DNA of 64,000 bases from CAWEYO01 sp963813315 (lineage in GTDB: Bacteria; Pseudomonadota; Alphaproteobacteria; Rhizobiales; Rhizobiaceae): contig CAWEYO010000028.1 in the NCBI GenBank assembly GCA_963813315.1, positions 115,413-179,412 on the forward strand, given 5' to 3'. Positions 17,286 to 25,287 of the stretch are shown here, piece by piece. The stretch's first letter is position 1. The number at the start of each line of letters is the position of its first letter. Under the pieces are notes generated by a model that was not told where the DNA came from, did no database searches, and saw only the letters and a program-made list of their open reading frames with translations. The position numbers and the translations under genes were made by a program.

Positions 17286-17762
17286 ATGGCTCACGTATTG
17301 ATCGTCTCCCCGCCGACGAACCTCCTGAGGGTGTTTTATGGCATCGATCATGCGGTTGGAGTGCGTGGGCCTAATCGACCAGACGATGTGATGCTGGTGC
17401 AGTTCTTTTTGAGGGCACTCTCTCGAGTCGACGACGCGGTTACCAGGGAATCCTATTTTCCGAAAGGGCAGGCGCTGATCGAAGTCGACGGAATCTATGG
17501 TCCGCAGACGGCTGCCTATATCAGGCATTTTGAAGCCGTGTTGTCGCGAGCCTCGACGGGGGCCGCAATGAAACTTTGGCAGGATGGGGTGATCGATCCG
17601 AAGCCGCCGGGCCGCGACGTCGGCCCGCTGCACGGTCGGTTTTACGCGATTATCCGCCTCAATACGTCTTATGCTGGAAGTTTCGGTATCGACAGGCACA
17701 GCGCCATCGACAAGGACCTCGACTTTCCTGCGGTACTTCGCCCGAAGCTGTTTGTGTCCTGA
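17286..17762 (+). CDS. Hypothetical protein with peptidoglycan-binding-like pattern
   Basis: A 158-residue protein. Its middle section (DDVMLVQFFLRALS, then LIEVDGIYGPQTAAYIRHFE) follows the PG_binding_1-like helical repeat, in which an LQxxL helix is followed by VDGxxGPxTxxAIxxFQ. The C-terminal half (GPLHGRFYAIIRLNTSYAGS and the DLDFPAVLRPKLFVS end) is unfamiliar. There is no signal peptide. The ATG at 17286 has GGAG seven bases upstream, a strong start. It is flanked by relics, yet its frame and codon use look sound, so it is probably a live accessory gene. The function is unknown. Confidence 0.65.
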   Translation: MAHVLIVSPPTNLLRVFYGIDHAVGVRGPNRPDDVMLVQFFLRALSRVDDAVTRESYFPKGQALIEVDGIYGPQTAAYIRHFEAVLSRASTGAAMKLWQDGVIDPKPPGRDVGPLHGRFYAIIRLNTSYAGSFGIDRHSAIDKDLDFPAVLRPKLFVS

Positions 17763-17894
17763 TATTCACTTGGCCTTGCACGCCAAATCTCTGACGTTGC
17801 CGGGTGGTCTGTCACACTTGGCCATTGTCGCGGGGGCCTTCGCGGCCATGGATGCGGGAATTGAGACCTCTGTTCCACGCCGGGTGGGAATAGT

Positions 17895-18120
17895 TGATGA
17901 AATCTAACGCTTGGTGCCCGCGTCTGACGGCAGCGATGATTTTTGTCGGATCAGGATCCGTCACCCTGTCGGAATGCGATATCAACGAGTTGCACATCGG
18001 CCTCAAGGGCACGATGGACGCACTCTACCTCAAGGACCTTGCCGACAAGACGCGCCGCGGCCTGCGCGGCCGAGTGAGAACGGCAAGTCGGGCGGCGCCG
18101 ACGCCTCAGCATCAGACGAA
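17895..18120 (+). pseudogene. Serine recombinase (resolvase) fragment
   Basis: The frame reads DINELHIGLKGTMDALYLKD and LADKTRRGLRGRV, then jumps frame at about 18072 to ENGKSGG. This is the junction between the catalytic domain and the helical arm of large site-specific serine recombinases, where LKDLADKTRRGL is highly characteristic. The catalytic Ser region and the DNA-binding C-terminus are absent. The frame change looks like one missing base. It marks a former mobile element or prophage scar. Confidence 0.7.
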
Positions 18121-18192
18121 ATAATTTACAACCGGTGGCGAGGTGCAACTGGTTAGTTCGCGACAAGGCGCGACGAGCAGAGGAGACATTCG

Positions 18193-18745
18193 ATGAGAGG
18201 GCTGGTGGTTTGGAATTTGATGACGCTCGACGGCTACTTCGAGGGCCGAAACCCATGGGACCTCGGCTTCCATGAGACGGTCTGGGGAGACGAACTGGAG
18301 GCGTTCTCGCTCGAGCAGGGCAAGGAGATCGGCACGCTGCTTTTCGGGCGGCGCACTTATGAAGGCATGGCCGGCTACTGGAGCCAGGAGACCGGGGCGA
18401 TTGCCGACATGATGAATTCGATCGATAAGGCGGTGGCGACCCGCACGCTCGACGAGCCGACGTGGAACAATACCCGGCTCTTGAAGGGCGAGGCTGCGGA
18501 GGCGGTCAGGGCGCTGAAGGCGGAGGAAGGCAAGGACGTCTATGTGTTCGGCAGCGCCGACCTGCTCGAACTCGCTCCTCAAGGCCGGGCTCGTCGACGA
18601 ATACCGGATCTGCGTCGCGCCGGTGGTGCTGGGCGGCGGCAATCCGCTCTTCAAGCCGCAGGACCAGCAGGTCAAGATGCGCCTCGAAAGCGCGCGCGCG
18701 CTCAAGACCGGCGGGGCGATCCTGACCTATGCAGTGGGTGGGTAG
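18193..18745 (+). pseudogene. DHFR-family (RibD C-terminal-like) reductase, frameshifted
   Basis: The gene starts at ATG 18193 behind GAGGAG and reads MRGLVVWNLMTLDGYFEGRN. It has the family's LLFGRRTYEGMAGYW, and the frame runs well to VYVFGSADLL. An apparent one-base insertion near 18568 then shifts it. The correct continuation lies in the next frame: NSLLKAGLVDEYRICVAPVV, LGGGNPLFK and LTYAVGG, ending at 18745. Together these give a complete protein of about 183 residues of the dihydrofolate reductase-like family found widely in soil bacteria. All family motifs are intact on both sides, so sequence error is as likely as a true mutation. Confidence 0.8.
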
Positions 18746-19044
18746 CGAACGGGCTGCGACTGGTCGGGCGCCATTCACGCCGCCGATCCGGGGTCCCATC
18801 GCCGGATCGGCAGTTTCGTCGCAAGGGGGCGGTACAAGGGCGCCGCGTTGGGCTATGGTCCCTCCCGACAAGGTAAGGGACCCGACTTGCGATGACGTTC
18901 CTTTGCGTTGTGTGCAAAGTCCTCGTCTGCGCGGCGTTCATGGGCGTGCCGGCGATTTTCTTCAGGGCCTATGGTTCGGGCGTCCGCCTTGGCTTGGGGC
19001 TCGCGACGGCACACTTCTGGCTCAGGCGCAGGACTTGGTGCTGC

Positions 19045-19395
19045 ATGTTCCTACCGATGACGGTGCCGTCGAGGACGTTGAGGGCGGCGAACAGCGTTGT
19101 CGTGCCGTGCCGCTTGTAGTCGTGCGTCATGGTGCCGAGTCGCCCCTTCTTGCCCTTTCTTCATCGGCAGGCCGGGCTGGGTGCGGTCGAGCGCCTGAAT
19201 CTGGCTCTTCTCGTCGACCGACAGCACGATGGCGTGGGCCGGCGGATCGACATAGAGGCCGACGACGTCGCGCAGCTTGTCGACGAATTTCGGATCGTTG
19301 GAGAGCTTGAATTGCTGCCAGCGGTGCCGCTGCAGGCCATGCGCCTTCCTCCTAATCGATTTCGAGAGAGCCCAGGAAACGGAACGTAGAGAGGC
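19045..19395 (-). mobile_element. IS630-family transposase fragment
   Basis: On the minus strand the frame reads HGLQRHRWQQFKLSNDPKFV, DKLRDVVGLYVDPPAHAIVL and SVDEKSQIQALDRTQPGLPM. The last contains the first Asp of the DDE triad in its VDEKSQIQALDR context, diagnostic of IS630. An extra A near 19157 shifts the frame, after which KKGRLGTMTHDYKRHGTTTL and FAALNVLDGTVIGRNMQ continue the match. The N-terminal helix-turn-helix domain is degraded, the C-terminal half with the remaining acidic residues is missing, and no terminal inverted repeats were found. It is a dead remnant. Confidence 0.75.
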
Positions 19396-19486
19396 CAAAG
19401 CAGCACGGGAGGCGAGCGGCGCGGGGACGGGCGGATCAGAACCTTCTTTCCGCCCATGTGCTGCAATTGCTACAAGGGAGTGCATC

Positions 19487-19795
19487 ATGAAGGCGGTCGT
19501 AAGCTCTCTTGTGCTTTCGATGATTGCGGGCGAAGCTTTGACAGCAACGCGCATCGAGACGGCAGGCATGACGTGCGCACAAATTCAGTCCACATTGGGC
19601 AGAGAAGGCATTGCGATATTACGCTACAGATCGACGCGTGACCCGAGTTTACCTCTTTATGAACAATACGTCGCGTCAGTGCGGTATTGCCGTTCCGCCG
19701 AGATCGCAGCGCCCCGGATGATACCTGCTGCCGACACGCCATCCTGCCAGGTTCGCAAGTGCGTCAGGACTTACCGTGGAGGCAGTCGCCGTTGA
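19487..19795 (+). CDS. Small secreted cysteine-containing protein, unknown function
   Basis: A 102-residue protein starting at ATG 19487 behind AAGGGAG. A short signal peptide (MKAVVSSLVLSMIAGEALTA) is followed by a mature domain with four cysteines, in TCAQIQSTL, VRYCRSAEI, SCQVRKC. The L-R-Y-R-S-T-R and S-L-P-L-Y-E-Q-Y-V elements are ones I associate with a family of small exported rhizobial proteins of unknown role. The even cysteine number suggests two disulfides in the periplasm. It sits next to the IS630 relic on the other strand and looks intact. Confidence 0.65.
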   Translation: MKAVVSSLVLSMIAGEALTATRIETAGMTCAQIQSTLGREGIAILRYRSTRDPSLPLYEQYVASVRYCRSAEIAAPRMIPAADTPSCQVRKCVRTYRGGSRR

Positions 19796-19977
19796 TATTG
19801 TAGTCCCTGAACAGTTTCCGGCACGCCAGAATGTACCAAAGGGGCAATGGGAAGCCGCCACAAGATGAGGGTTGCCGCGCCGAGGCAGCATCTTGTTATC
19901 TCCGACCTGACAACGAATGCGAGGCTAGACTTAGCGGAGCATCGGACTCGGCCGATCGAACTGAACGCGAAAGCCTT

Positions 19978-21066
19978 TTACGCCGCCGCGTGATAAGCCC
20001 TATCGGTCTGGTCGAAAACCGTCAGCTGCGAACTATTGACGTCAAAGACAACCGCGTCGCCATGCGCGAGGTCGGTCATCCCGGGGTCGGCGCCAATGAC
20101 CTTACTGCCATCGGCAAGGACGGCATAAACGAGCGAACGGTCGCCCAATCGTTCGATAGTCTCGACGTGGGCCTTTACGACGCCTTTCTTGTCGCGGGCG
20201 ACCACTAGATATTCAGGCCTGATACCAAGCGTCAGGTCCGGCCCCCTAACATCCGCCGCTGGAACTGAGGTGGTTACCTCGGAGCCATCGACCAGCTTGG
20301 CGGTGAGAAATCCCGAACGTTCGCCGGCAGACGCGATCTTTATGAAATTCATGCCGGGTGAACCAATGAACTGGGCGACATAGCGAGTGGCAGGACGAGC
20401 ATAGATCTCACCTGGGGTCGCCACCTGCACAATCTTCTTGTCGTGAAACAGGACGATGCGGTCGGCCAGCGTCATGGCTTCCACCTGGTCGTGTGTAACG
20501 AAGATCATTGTCGCGCCAAGCCGCTCGTGGAGTTGAGCGAGTTCCACCCTGGTCCGGGTGCGCAATCCCGCGTCGAGGTTCGACAGCGGCTCGTCAAACA
20601 GAAACACATCGGGCTCGCGGACGATTGCCCGCCCAATTGCCACGCGCTGACGCTGCCCACCCGACAATTCCGAGGGTTTGCGATCGAGTAGATGCTTCAT
20701 TTCCAGGATCTGAGCCGCCACAGCGATCCGCTTTTCGATCTCGGCGGGTGGCGTCTTGATGTTCTTGAGACCGAACGACATGTTGTCGCGCACGGTCATG
20801 TGGGGGTAGAGCGCGTAGGACTGGAAGACCATGGAGACGCCGCGCTGGCCAGGCGGCAGCAGATCGACGCGCCTGCCGCTGATCCAGATCTCGCCACGCG
20901 TCAGTTGTTCGAGCCCAGCAACCATCCGAAGCATTGTTGACTTGCCGCAGCCCGATCCTCCCAGGAAGACGACCAGCTCGCCCTTCTGAATATCGAGGTC
21001 GATATCGTTGAGCACTTCCACTGCGCCAAAATGCTTGGTCGCCGCCTTGATCGATATCCCTGACAT
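19978..21066 (-). CDS. Sugar ABC transporter ATPase (UgpC/MsmK type)
   Basis: A 362-residue CUT1-type ATPase. Walker A GGSGCGKST is at residues 36-44, the Q-loop is in VSMVFQSYALYPHMTVRDNM, and the signature LSGGQ is at 134-138. Walker B is FLFDEPLSNLDAGLR and the H-loop is in VTHDQVEAMTLADRI. A C-terminal TOBE/OB regulatory domain follows (LGIRPEYLVV, then ETIERLGDRSLVYAVLADG). It drives the importer formed by the two permeases just upstream and is the last gene of the operon. Confidence 0.93.
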   Translation of the reverse strand: MSGISIKAATKHFGAVEVLNDIDLDIQKGELVVFLGGSGCGKSTMLRMVAGLEQLTRGEIWISGRRVDLLPPGQRGVSMVFQSYALYPHMTVRDNMSFGLKNIKTPPAEIEKRIAVAAQILEMKHLLDRKPSELSGGQRQRVAIGRAIVREPDVFLFDEPLSNLDAGLRTRTRVELAQLHERLGATMIFVTHDQVEAMTLADRIVLFHDKKIVQVATPGEIYARPATRYVAQFIGSPGMNFIKIASAGERSGFLTAKLVDGSEVTTSVPAADVRGPDLTLGIRPEYLVVARDKKGVVKAHVETIERLGDRSLVYAVLADGSKVIGADPGMTDLAHGDAVVFDVNSSQLTVFDQTDRAYHAAA

Positions 21067-21094
21067 TCAGGCCTCCCGTACTGCTATTCCTGCT

Positions 21095-21982
21095 CTACTT
21101 CACCGCGCCGACAGCAACGCCACGAGTCAAAGTGCGCTGGAAGAGAATGAAGAAGATGATCGTGGGCAGGACGCCGAGCAGCGAAGCAGCAGCAATTCCG
21201 GTCGGGTCCGACTGATTTGCGCCCGACAAGACGCCCATGGCGACCGAGACCGTCTGGTTGTCATTGGAAGCCAGGAAGACCAGCGGCAACAGGAACTCGT
21301 TCCACGACCAGATAAAGAAGAAGGTCGCCAGTACGCTGAGTGTCGGCCACAGGATTGGCACTACAACCTTCCAGAGGATCTGCCAGCGGCTTGCGTTGTC
21401 GAGCTGGGCCGCCTCGATGATCTCGCGCGGAAAGGTCGACATGACCGACGCCAGCAGGTACGTGCCGAACGCCGACATCAACACCGCGATGATGACGATG
21501 AGTGCATAAAGATTGTCGAACAGGCCGACCCATTTCAGCATGTAGTAGAGCGGATAAATCAGGGCTTCCTGCGGTGCCATGATGGTCATGAGCAGGATCA
21601 GCAGCAATGTGTAACCGCCCTTAACGCGACCGATGCCGATGGCATAAGCGTTGAGAAGGCTGATCGTCACCGCGAGTATTGCAACGCCGGCACTCATCAT
21701 CAGGCTGTTGATCAGTTTCTGAAGAAATCCGGCATTGATCCAGAACGAGGTGATGGCAGTCAGGTCAAAGGTGCGTGGGAAGCCGAGCGCGCCGTGCTCG
21801 GCATAGTCGGACGGTGTCTTGATAGCGTTCATCGCCGCCAGAACGAAGGGAAACAATGTTGCCGCAAGCCAGATCAGCAGCAGCGCCAGGATAAGCCACG
21901 ACGTGTAGTCGCGCCGCTGCGGCGCAGGGCCGGCATCCGCGGCGACAGCGCCTGAAAGCTGCGAAGTCTGAGCGATCGACAT
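21095..21982 (-). CDS. Carbohydrate ABC transporter permease (MalG/LacG type)
   Basis: A 295-residue inner-membrane permease. It has the MalG features: a first helix WLILALLLIWLAATLFPFVL, a periplasmic loop, and the EAA-loop element EIIEAAQLDNASRWQIL that contacts the ATPase. The C-terminus LFQRTLTRGVAVGAVK is the classic MalG ending. The ATG overlaps the upstream permease stop as TGATG (one-base overlap), showing tight coupling. Confidence 0.92.
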   Translation of the reverse strand: MSIAQTSQLSGAVAADAGPAPQRRDYTSWLILALLLIWLAATLFPFVLAAMNAIKTPSDYAEHGALGFPRTFDLTAITSFWINAGFLQKLINSLMMSAGVAILAVTISLLNAYAIGIGRVKGGYTLLLILLMTIMAPQEALIYPLYYMLKWVGLFDNLYALIVIIAVLMSAFGTYLLASVMSTFPREIIEAAQLDNASRWQILWKVVVPILWPTLSVLATFFFIWSWNEFLLPLVFLASNDNQTVSVAMGVLSGANQSDPTGIAAASLLGVLPTIIFFILFQRTLTRGVAVGAVK

Positions 21983-22887
21983 CAGCTGGCTCTTTCGATC
22001 TGGCGAAGCTGCGTGCGCAGGAAGAAGACGCCGAGCCCAATCGTCAGCAATGTCTGCAACGTCGCGATCGCCGAGGCGTATCCCACGCGATTGACCGTGA
22101 AGAAGTAGTAGAAGGTAAGATAGGAAGGCACCGTCGTAGCGTTGTCTGGCCCGCCAGACGTCAGCACGTAGATCGGGGCGAAAACCTTGAGAGCGGCGAT
22201 CATCGTGGTCAGCGCGACGACAAAGATCTCAGGCAGCAGCATTGGAATGGTGATCGCTCGGAAGCGCCGGAACCAAGTCGCATTGTCGAGCTGGGCAGCT
22301 TCATAGAGCGCGGGATCGACGCGCGCCAATCCGGACATGAAGACGACCAGGCAATAGCCAAGCTGCACCCAGACAATCACCGCGGAAACAGCCCACAATG
22401 CGTAGTCAGCCTCACCAAGCCAATTGCCCTTGAAGGCCCCAAGACCAATGGCGTCCAGAACGGCGTTGACGACGCCAACCGGGCTCAGGATCCATACCCA
22501 AAGCACGCCAGCGGCGCTGAGCGGAAGAATCTGCGGCAGGTAAAAGCCGGCTCGAAAGAAACTCGACATGCCCGCGCCGAACTTCGCACTGACATAGTCA
22601 AAAAGCACTGCCGCGAGAAAAAGGCCGAGGAGGATCGGCACGACTGTCATCGAGATCATGAACAGCAGGGTGTTTATGAGCGAGCGCCAGAAAACCGCGT
22701 CCTGCATCAGCCGTACATAGTTCTGGAAGCCGACGAAGGTTGGGGTTCCAAGACCCTTCCAGCTGGTGAAGCCGAGCCCGAAGCTGACGATCAGCGGGAT
22801 GAGCACGACGACGACGAAGCCAACCGCGCCTGGAATGAGATAGTAATAATAGCCGCTTGATCCCGGCTCCGTTGAAGCTTGTCTCAT
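21982..22887 (-). CDS. Carbohydrate ABC transporter permease (MalF/LacF type)
   Basis: A 301-residue inner-membrane permease. The first helix is LIPGAVGFVVVVLIPLIVSF. LGFTSWKGLGTPTFVGFQNY and VRLMQDAVFWRSLINTLLFM follow, the standard LacF/UgpA opening. The EAA loop is YEAAQLDNATWFRRFRAITI. It forms the heterodimeric channel with the downstream MalG-type permease. A 150-base gap containing a tandem 22-base duplication separates it from the binding-protein gene upstream. Confidence 0.92.
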   Translation of the reverse strand: MRQASTEPGSSGYYYYLIPGAVGFVVVVLIPLIVSFGLGFTSWKGLGTPTFVGFQNYVRLMQDAVFWRSLINTLLFMISMTVVPILLGLFLAAVLFDYVSAKFGAGMSSFFRAGFYLPQILPLSAAGVLWVWILSPVGVVNAVLDAIGLGAFKGNWLGEADYALWAVSAVIVWVQLGYCLVVFMSGLARVDPALYEAAQLDNATWFRRFRAITIPMLLPEIFVVALTTMIAALKVFAPIYVLTSGGPDNATTVPSYLTFYYFFTVNRVGYASAIATLQTLLTIGLGVFFLRTQLRQIERAS

Positions 22888-22945
22888 CTGGTTTCAAAGC
22901 GGTCTGCAAACCAGCGCTATTCTGGCCGCGACTGCCATTCCTTCG

Positions 22946-22989
22946 TCTGAGTTGGAAACACCTCGTATCTGAGTTGGAAACACCTCGTA
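22946..22989. repeat. Tandem 22-base duplication
   Basis: Two head-to-tail copies of TCTGAGTTGGAAACACCTCG-TA lie in the gap between the binding-protein gene and the first permease gene. They occupy 22946-22967 and 22968-22989 with no mismatch. They could be a slippage duplication or part of an mRNA processing element that lowers permease expression relative to the binding protein. Confidence 0.85.
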
Positions 22990-23040
22990 CATGCGGCGCT
23001 TCCCGAAGCGCGAGAACCGCGCTCCGGGAAGTCCGGTGAC

Positions 23041-24306
23041 CTATTGGTTGGCTTGCGCGTCGTCGTAGGCAACCCGGAGGCGTTCGACGAAATCCTCGGG
23101 CGTCGCCGTGCCGGCAATCAGGCCGGTACAGGCCTGAATGAGCGTTTCGTAATAGCCTGGAACCGGCCAGTCCGGGTAAAGGCCAAGGCCGCCCTTGCCG
23201 GCAATCTCCGCAAAATTAGTGGAGACCTGCTTGCCGACAGGGTCGGTCACGGCGGCGTTGTCAGCGGCTAGCGCGACGCCGCCTGCATTTGCCTGCTCGG
23301 TCTGGTTCGCCTTGCCGATTACGATGTCGATGAAGTCGTAGGCGAGGTCCTTGTTCTTGGCGTTTGCCGGTACCACGAACAGGCTACCGGTCGAGCCGAC
23401 GCTGTATTTAGGCGTCGGGAAGATGAACTGATCCCATTTGAAGGTCTTGATTCCAGCGGAGAAGGTGCCCGTGTTCCAGGTTCCGCTGATATACATCGGG
23501 GACTTCCCAGCCATGAACTGAGCAACTGCATCGTCACCCTTCATGCCGGTGGAGTCTTTGGAAATATACCCCTTGGAAACCCAGTCCTGAACCTTCTGCG
23601 CGGCCCAGAGGAACGGCTTGGTATCGAGCGGCGTCTTCAAGCCCTGATAGTTGGCGATCCAATTATCGTCGGCCTGTGTATAGGCCAGCGTCGCAAACAG
23701 ATGCTGGGCCGGCGCATCCTTGGTTCCGGTCACCAGCGGCAGAACGCCCTTCTTGTTGAAAGCATCGAGGACGGCTTCGAACTCCTCGAGGGTCTTCGGC
23801 ACTTTCAGGCCGTTCGCCTCGAACATATCCACATTGTAGAAAACCGATACGTATTCGCCGTAGGCGGGTACGCCGATGATGGGGCCGCTGCCAAAAATGC
23901 CCTTCTCGTCATATTTGCTCAGCCGCAACATGCTCTCGTTGAGAGTGTTGCCCCAGCCGCGCTCCTTGAAGACATCATCAAGCGGCGTCAGCAAACCTTG
24001 TGACGCAACCAGTCCGGCCGTGGCGTTTCCCTTGTTGTATTCGGTCATGTCCGGCACAGCCCCCGAATTGAGGATCATGCCGCCAGCCTTCTGCATCTGG
24101 TCGAATGTCTTAAGTTCGAAGTTCACAGTGACATCGGGATGTTTAGCTTTGAACTCCTCGAGACCCTTGGTCCAGGCCTTGTTCTGGGCCGTCGCCGGCA
24201 GTTCCCACCACCAGACACTGAACGTTTTGTCCTCAGCCTGCGCCGGGGTACCGAATTGCAACCCCAGCAGCAGTGCCGCCGCCGTCAAAGTTACTTTGGA
24301 TTTCAT
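23041..24306 (-). CDS. Sugar ABC transporter extracellular binding protein (family 1)
   Basis: A 421-residue family 1 extracellular binding protein. Residues 1-23 form a signal peptide (KVTLTAAALLLGLQFGTPAQA). The mature part has FSVWWWELPATAQNKAWTKG, GNATAGLVASQGLLTPLDDV, GVPAYGEYVSVFYNVDMFEA and GKSPMYISGTWNTGTF, all typical of CUT1 sugar-binding proteins. The ATG at 24306 has GGAGGAG at ideal distance; a GTG fifteen bases upstream is less likely. It captures an unidentified sugar or polyol in the periplasm for the operon's importer. Confidence 0.92.
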   Translation of the reverse strand: MKSKVTLTAAALLLGLQFGTPAQAEDKTFSVWWWELPATAQNKAWTKGLEEFKAKHPDVTVNFELKTFDQMQKAGGMILNSGAVPDMTEYNKGNATAGLVASQGLLTPLDDVFKERGWGNTLNESMLRLSKYDEKGIFGSGPIIGVPAYGEYVSVFYNVDMFEANGLKVPKTLEEFEAVLDAFNKKGVLPLVTGTKDAPAQHLFATLAYTQADDNWIANYQGLKTPLDTKPFLWAAQKVQDWVSKGYISKDSTGMKGDDAVAQFMAGKSPMYISGTWNTGTFSAGIKTFKWDQFIFPTPKYSVGSTGSLFVVPANAKNKDLAYDFIDIVIGKANQTEQANAGGVALAADNAAVTDPVGKQVSTNFAEIAGKGGLGLYPDWPVPGYYETLIQACTGLIAGTATPEDFVERLRVAYDDAQANQ

Positions 24307-24348
24307 GTTCAACTCCTCCACATTGTTTTCCTTCGGGCGTCGCCCGAA

Positions 24349-25287
24349 TTACTTAACCAGCGATGGATCGCCCCCTTCGTAGTTCGCCGAAATCCCAACA
24401 AAGTCGCCTCCACGACATTGCTTGAGATGATTTAGGGCATGAACCTGGCCTGTCATCTCTAGTTTGTCGCGGTAGACGGGATCGTGCCAGCCTTCGATAT
24501 CGATCGAGCCTGTATAGCCAACCAACCGCAACTCGCTGATGATGTCGGTCCAGTTGGAATCGCCGAATCCAGGCGTGCGCATAAAGACGAACGGTACCTT
24601 GCCGAAGACACCGTGCTCCCTGATCACCTCCCAGCGTACCGTGGCGTCCTTGCCGTGGATGTGAAAGAACTTCTTTCCCCATTTGCGAATCTGCGGCAGC
24701 GGGTCGATCAGGTAGACGAGCTGATGGCACGGCTCCCATTCGAGGCCGATATTCTCGTCGGCCGTCTCGTTAAACATTAGTTCCCAGGCATCCGGGTTAT
24801 GGGCGATGTTCCAGTCTCCCGTCGCCCAGTTGCCATCCATCGCACAGTTCTCGAAAGCGATCCTTACACCCTTGTCCGCAGCCCGCTTTGCCAGTTCGCT
24901 CCAGATTTCCTTGTAACGTGGCAGGCTGTCGGTGAGCGGCTTGTTTCGGATGCGTCCTGTAAATCCGGCCACGCAGCTGGCGCCGAAATGGTGAGCGTTG
25001 TCGATGCAGTCTTTCCAGCCCTGCAGCGTGTCCAGGTCGATCGCATCGGTCTCGAGCGCATTGCCGAACATGCCGATCGTCGAGATTGTGATGTCTCGAT
25101 CGCCGATCGCATCCCGGCAGCGCTGCCCGAGTTCGCGGAGATTTTGGCCGTTGGTGGTTTGCCAGAAGAAAGGTTCGAAACTTTCGAACCCGAGATGCGC
25201 GATCTCCCGGATACGCGCGTCGGCGCTGCCACCCGAAGCGCTGACCATGGTGCCGATGCGGATATTCCTGGCGAGGTCGCGCATCAT
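24349..25287 (-). CDS. Sugar phosphate isomerase/epimerase (xylose isomerase-like TIM barrel)
   Basis: A 312-residue AP-endonuclease-2/xylose-isomerase-like TIM barrel. Segments fit the metal-binding barrel: EIAHLGFESFEPFFWQTTNG, VAGFTGRIRN, VRIAFENCAMDGN, IGLEWEPCHQLVYLIDPLPQ, FFHIHGKDA and GSIDIEGWHDPVY. The Glu, Asp, His and Glu in these motifs are probable metal ligands. Its start overlaps the upstream dehydrogenase stop as ATGA. It probably isomerises or epimerises the imported sugar or its oxidised product. Confidence 0.88.
   Translation of the reverse strand: MMRDLARNIRIGTMVSASGGSADARIREIAHLGFESFEPFFWQTTNGQNLRELGQRCRDAIGDRDITISTIGMFGNALETDAIDLDTLQGWKDCIDNAHHFGASCVAGFTGRIRNKPLTDSLPRYKEIWSELAKRAADKGVRIAFENCAMDGNWATGDWNIAHNPDAWELMFNETADENIGLEWEPCHQLVYLIDPLPQIRKWGKKFFHIHGKDATVRWEVIREHGVFGKVPFVFMRTPGFGDSNWTDIISELRLVGYTGSIDIEGWHDPVYRDKLEMTGQVHALNHLKQCRGGDFVGISANYEGGDPSLVK

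Noticed and set aside
18892..19119. Hydrophobic plus-strand frame over the IS630 relic
   Set aside because: Antisense to the transposase match, and its apparent membrane segment is a by-product of the reverse frame.
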